A program made the translations under genes and the position numbers. Below are positions 43,968-44,174 of a stretch of DNA of 44,174 bases, piece by piece (the stretch's first letter is position 1; the number at the start of each line of letters is the position of its first letter). Location of the stretch: contig NZ_CAIZIZ010000144.1 in assembly GCF_903933125.1 (NCBI RefSeq), forward strand, positions 1-44,174, given 5' to 3'. The notes beneath the pieces were generated by a model, which searched no databases, was not told the DNA's origin, and saw only the letters and a program-made list of their open reading frames with translations. Origin of the DNA: an uncultured Lamprocystis sp. GTDB lineage: Bacteria; Pseudomonadota; Gammaproteobacteria; Chromatiales; Chromatiaceae.

Positions 43968-44174
43968 ATGAGTATGTTCACGCGAATCGTTGAGGGTCTG
44001 CATGGCGCAAAGATCGAGGGTCTGGCCAAGACTTTTTCCCGTTTGGGGAAGATCGGTTTTTGGCTCCAGGTGGTGCTCGGCTCGATCCCCCTGGCTGTTA
44101 CCTTCTTTGTCTTTGTGTTTTCAGGCAGCATCTCAGGCCCGCGCAGCGGCCTGCCGATTGTCGGGCTGCTGAGC
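43968..44174 (+). CDS. DUF3611 family membrane protein (partial, cut by window end)
   Basis: The ATG at 43968 opens a frame still open at the window edge after 69 codons. It reads MSMFTRIVEGLHGAKIEGLAKTFSRLGKIGFWLQVVLGSIPLAVTFFVFVFSG.. and contains one clear membrane helix (residues about 31-53). LAKTFSRLGKIGFWLQVVLGSIPL matches the DUF3611 start (FRRLGRIGFWxQLVLGxIP), a family found in cyanobacteria, plant chloroplasts and purple bacteria. AAGG lies 9 bases upstream. More membrane helices are expected beyond the window. Confidence 0.75.
   Translation, partial: MSMFTRIVEGLHGAKIEGLAKTFSRLGKIGFWLQVVLGSIPLAVTFFVFVFSGSISGPRSGLPIVGLLS

Overview
The window looks like chromosome from a GC-rich gammaproteobacterium, most probably a purple sulfur bacterium (Chromatiaceae) or close relative. 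This rests on the style of the protein sequences, the tkt-gap-pgk-pyk-fba cluster typical of Calvin-cycle gammaproteobacteria, the paired DUF29 genes, the DUF3611 gene and the many small palindromic intergenic repeats. It is an inference: there is no rRNA or photosynthesis gene in the window. I saw no tRNA gene, CRISPR array or transposase.

Layout. 1-6.1 kb: an exported protein of unknown function, a DUF29 gene, pepN, and divergently a grxC-hslR pair plus a cysteine-rich conserved protein. 6.5-18.5 kb is an accessory region full of repeats and broken genes. It holds two large paralogous TPR genes with the stump of a third between them, an alcohol dehydrogenase, and three type II toxin-antitoxin loci whose PIN-domain toxins are all truncated. 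It also holds an Rpn-like nuclease gene cut by a 74-bp palindromic element, a frameshifted DUF2442-HTH gene, a frameshifted STAS/ATPase gene next to a DUF4325 gene, a McrA-like HNH endonuclease and a second DUF29 gene. 18.8-26.2 kb carries tkt, gap, pgk, pyk and fba on the minus strand, ending in a strong terminator.

26.5-30.2 kb is the most interesting part. After a thioredoxin-like gene comes a compact minus-strand operon: a small secreted NTF2-like protein, a 97-residue precursor peptide, a protein resembling a SPASM-type partner without the radical-SAM cysteines, and a radical SAM/SPASM enzyme. The precursor has a twin-arginine leader, an AxA cleavage site and five Trp-Ile/Val-Asn motifs spaced by polyglycine. 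This looks like a GrrM/OscB-related cyclophane RiPP pathway with unusual features: a Tat-type leader, a WIN core and an extra partner protein.

30.4-34.8 kb: a four-PAS hybrid histidine kinase with two receivers and an Hpt domain, translationally coupled to a receiver-GGDEF diguanylate cyclase. 35-39 kb: the activated methyl cycle, metK, then an S-adenosylhomocysteine riboswitch controlling ahcY and probably metF. 39-44.2 kb: a secreted seven-repeat, cysteine-rich putative beta-propeller, polA, a structured intergenic region ending in a terminator (possible small RNA), and the start of a DUF3611 membrane protein cut off by the window end.
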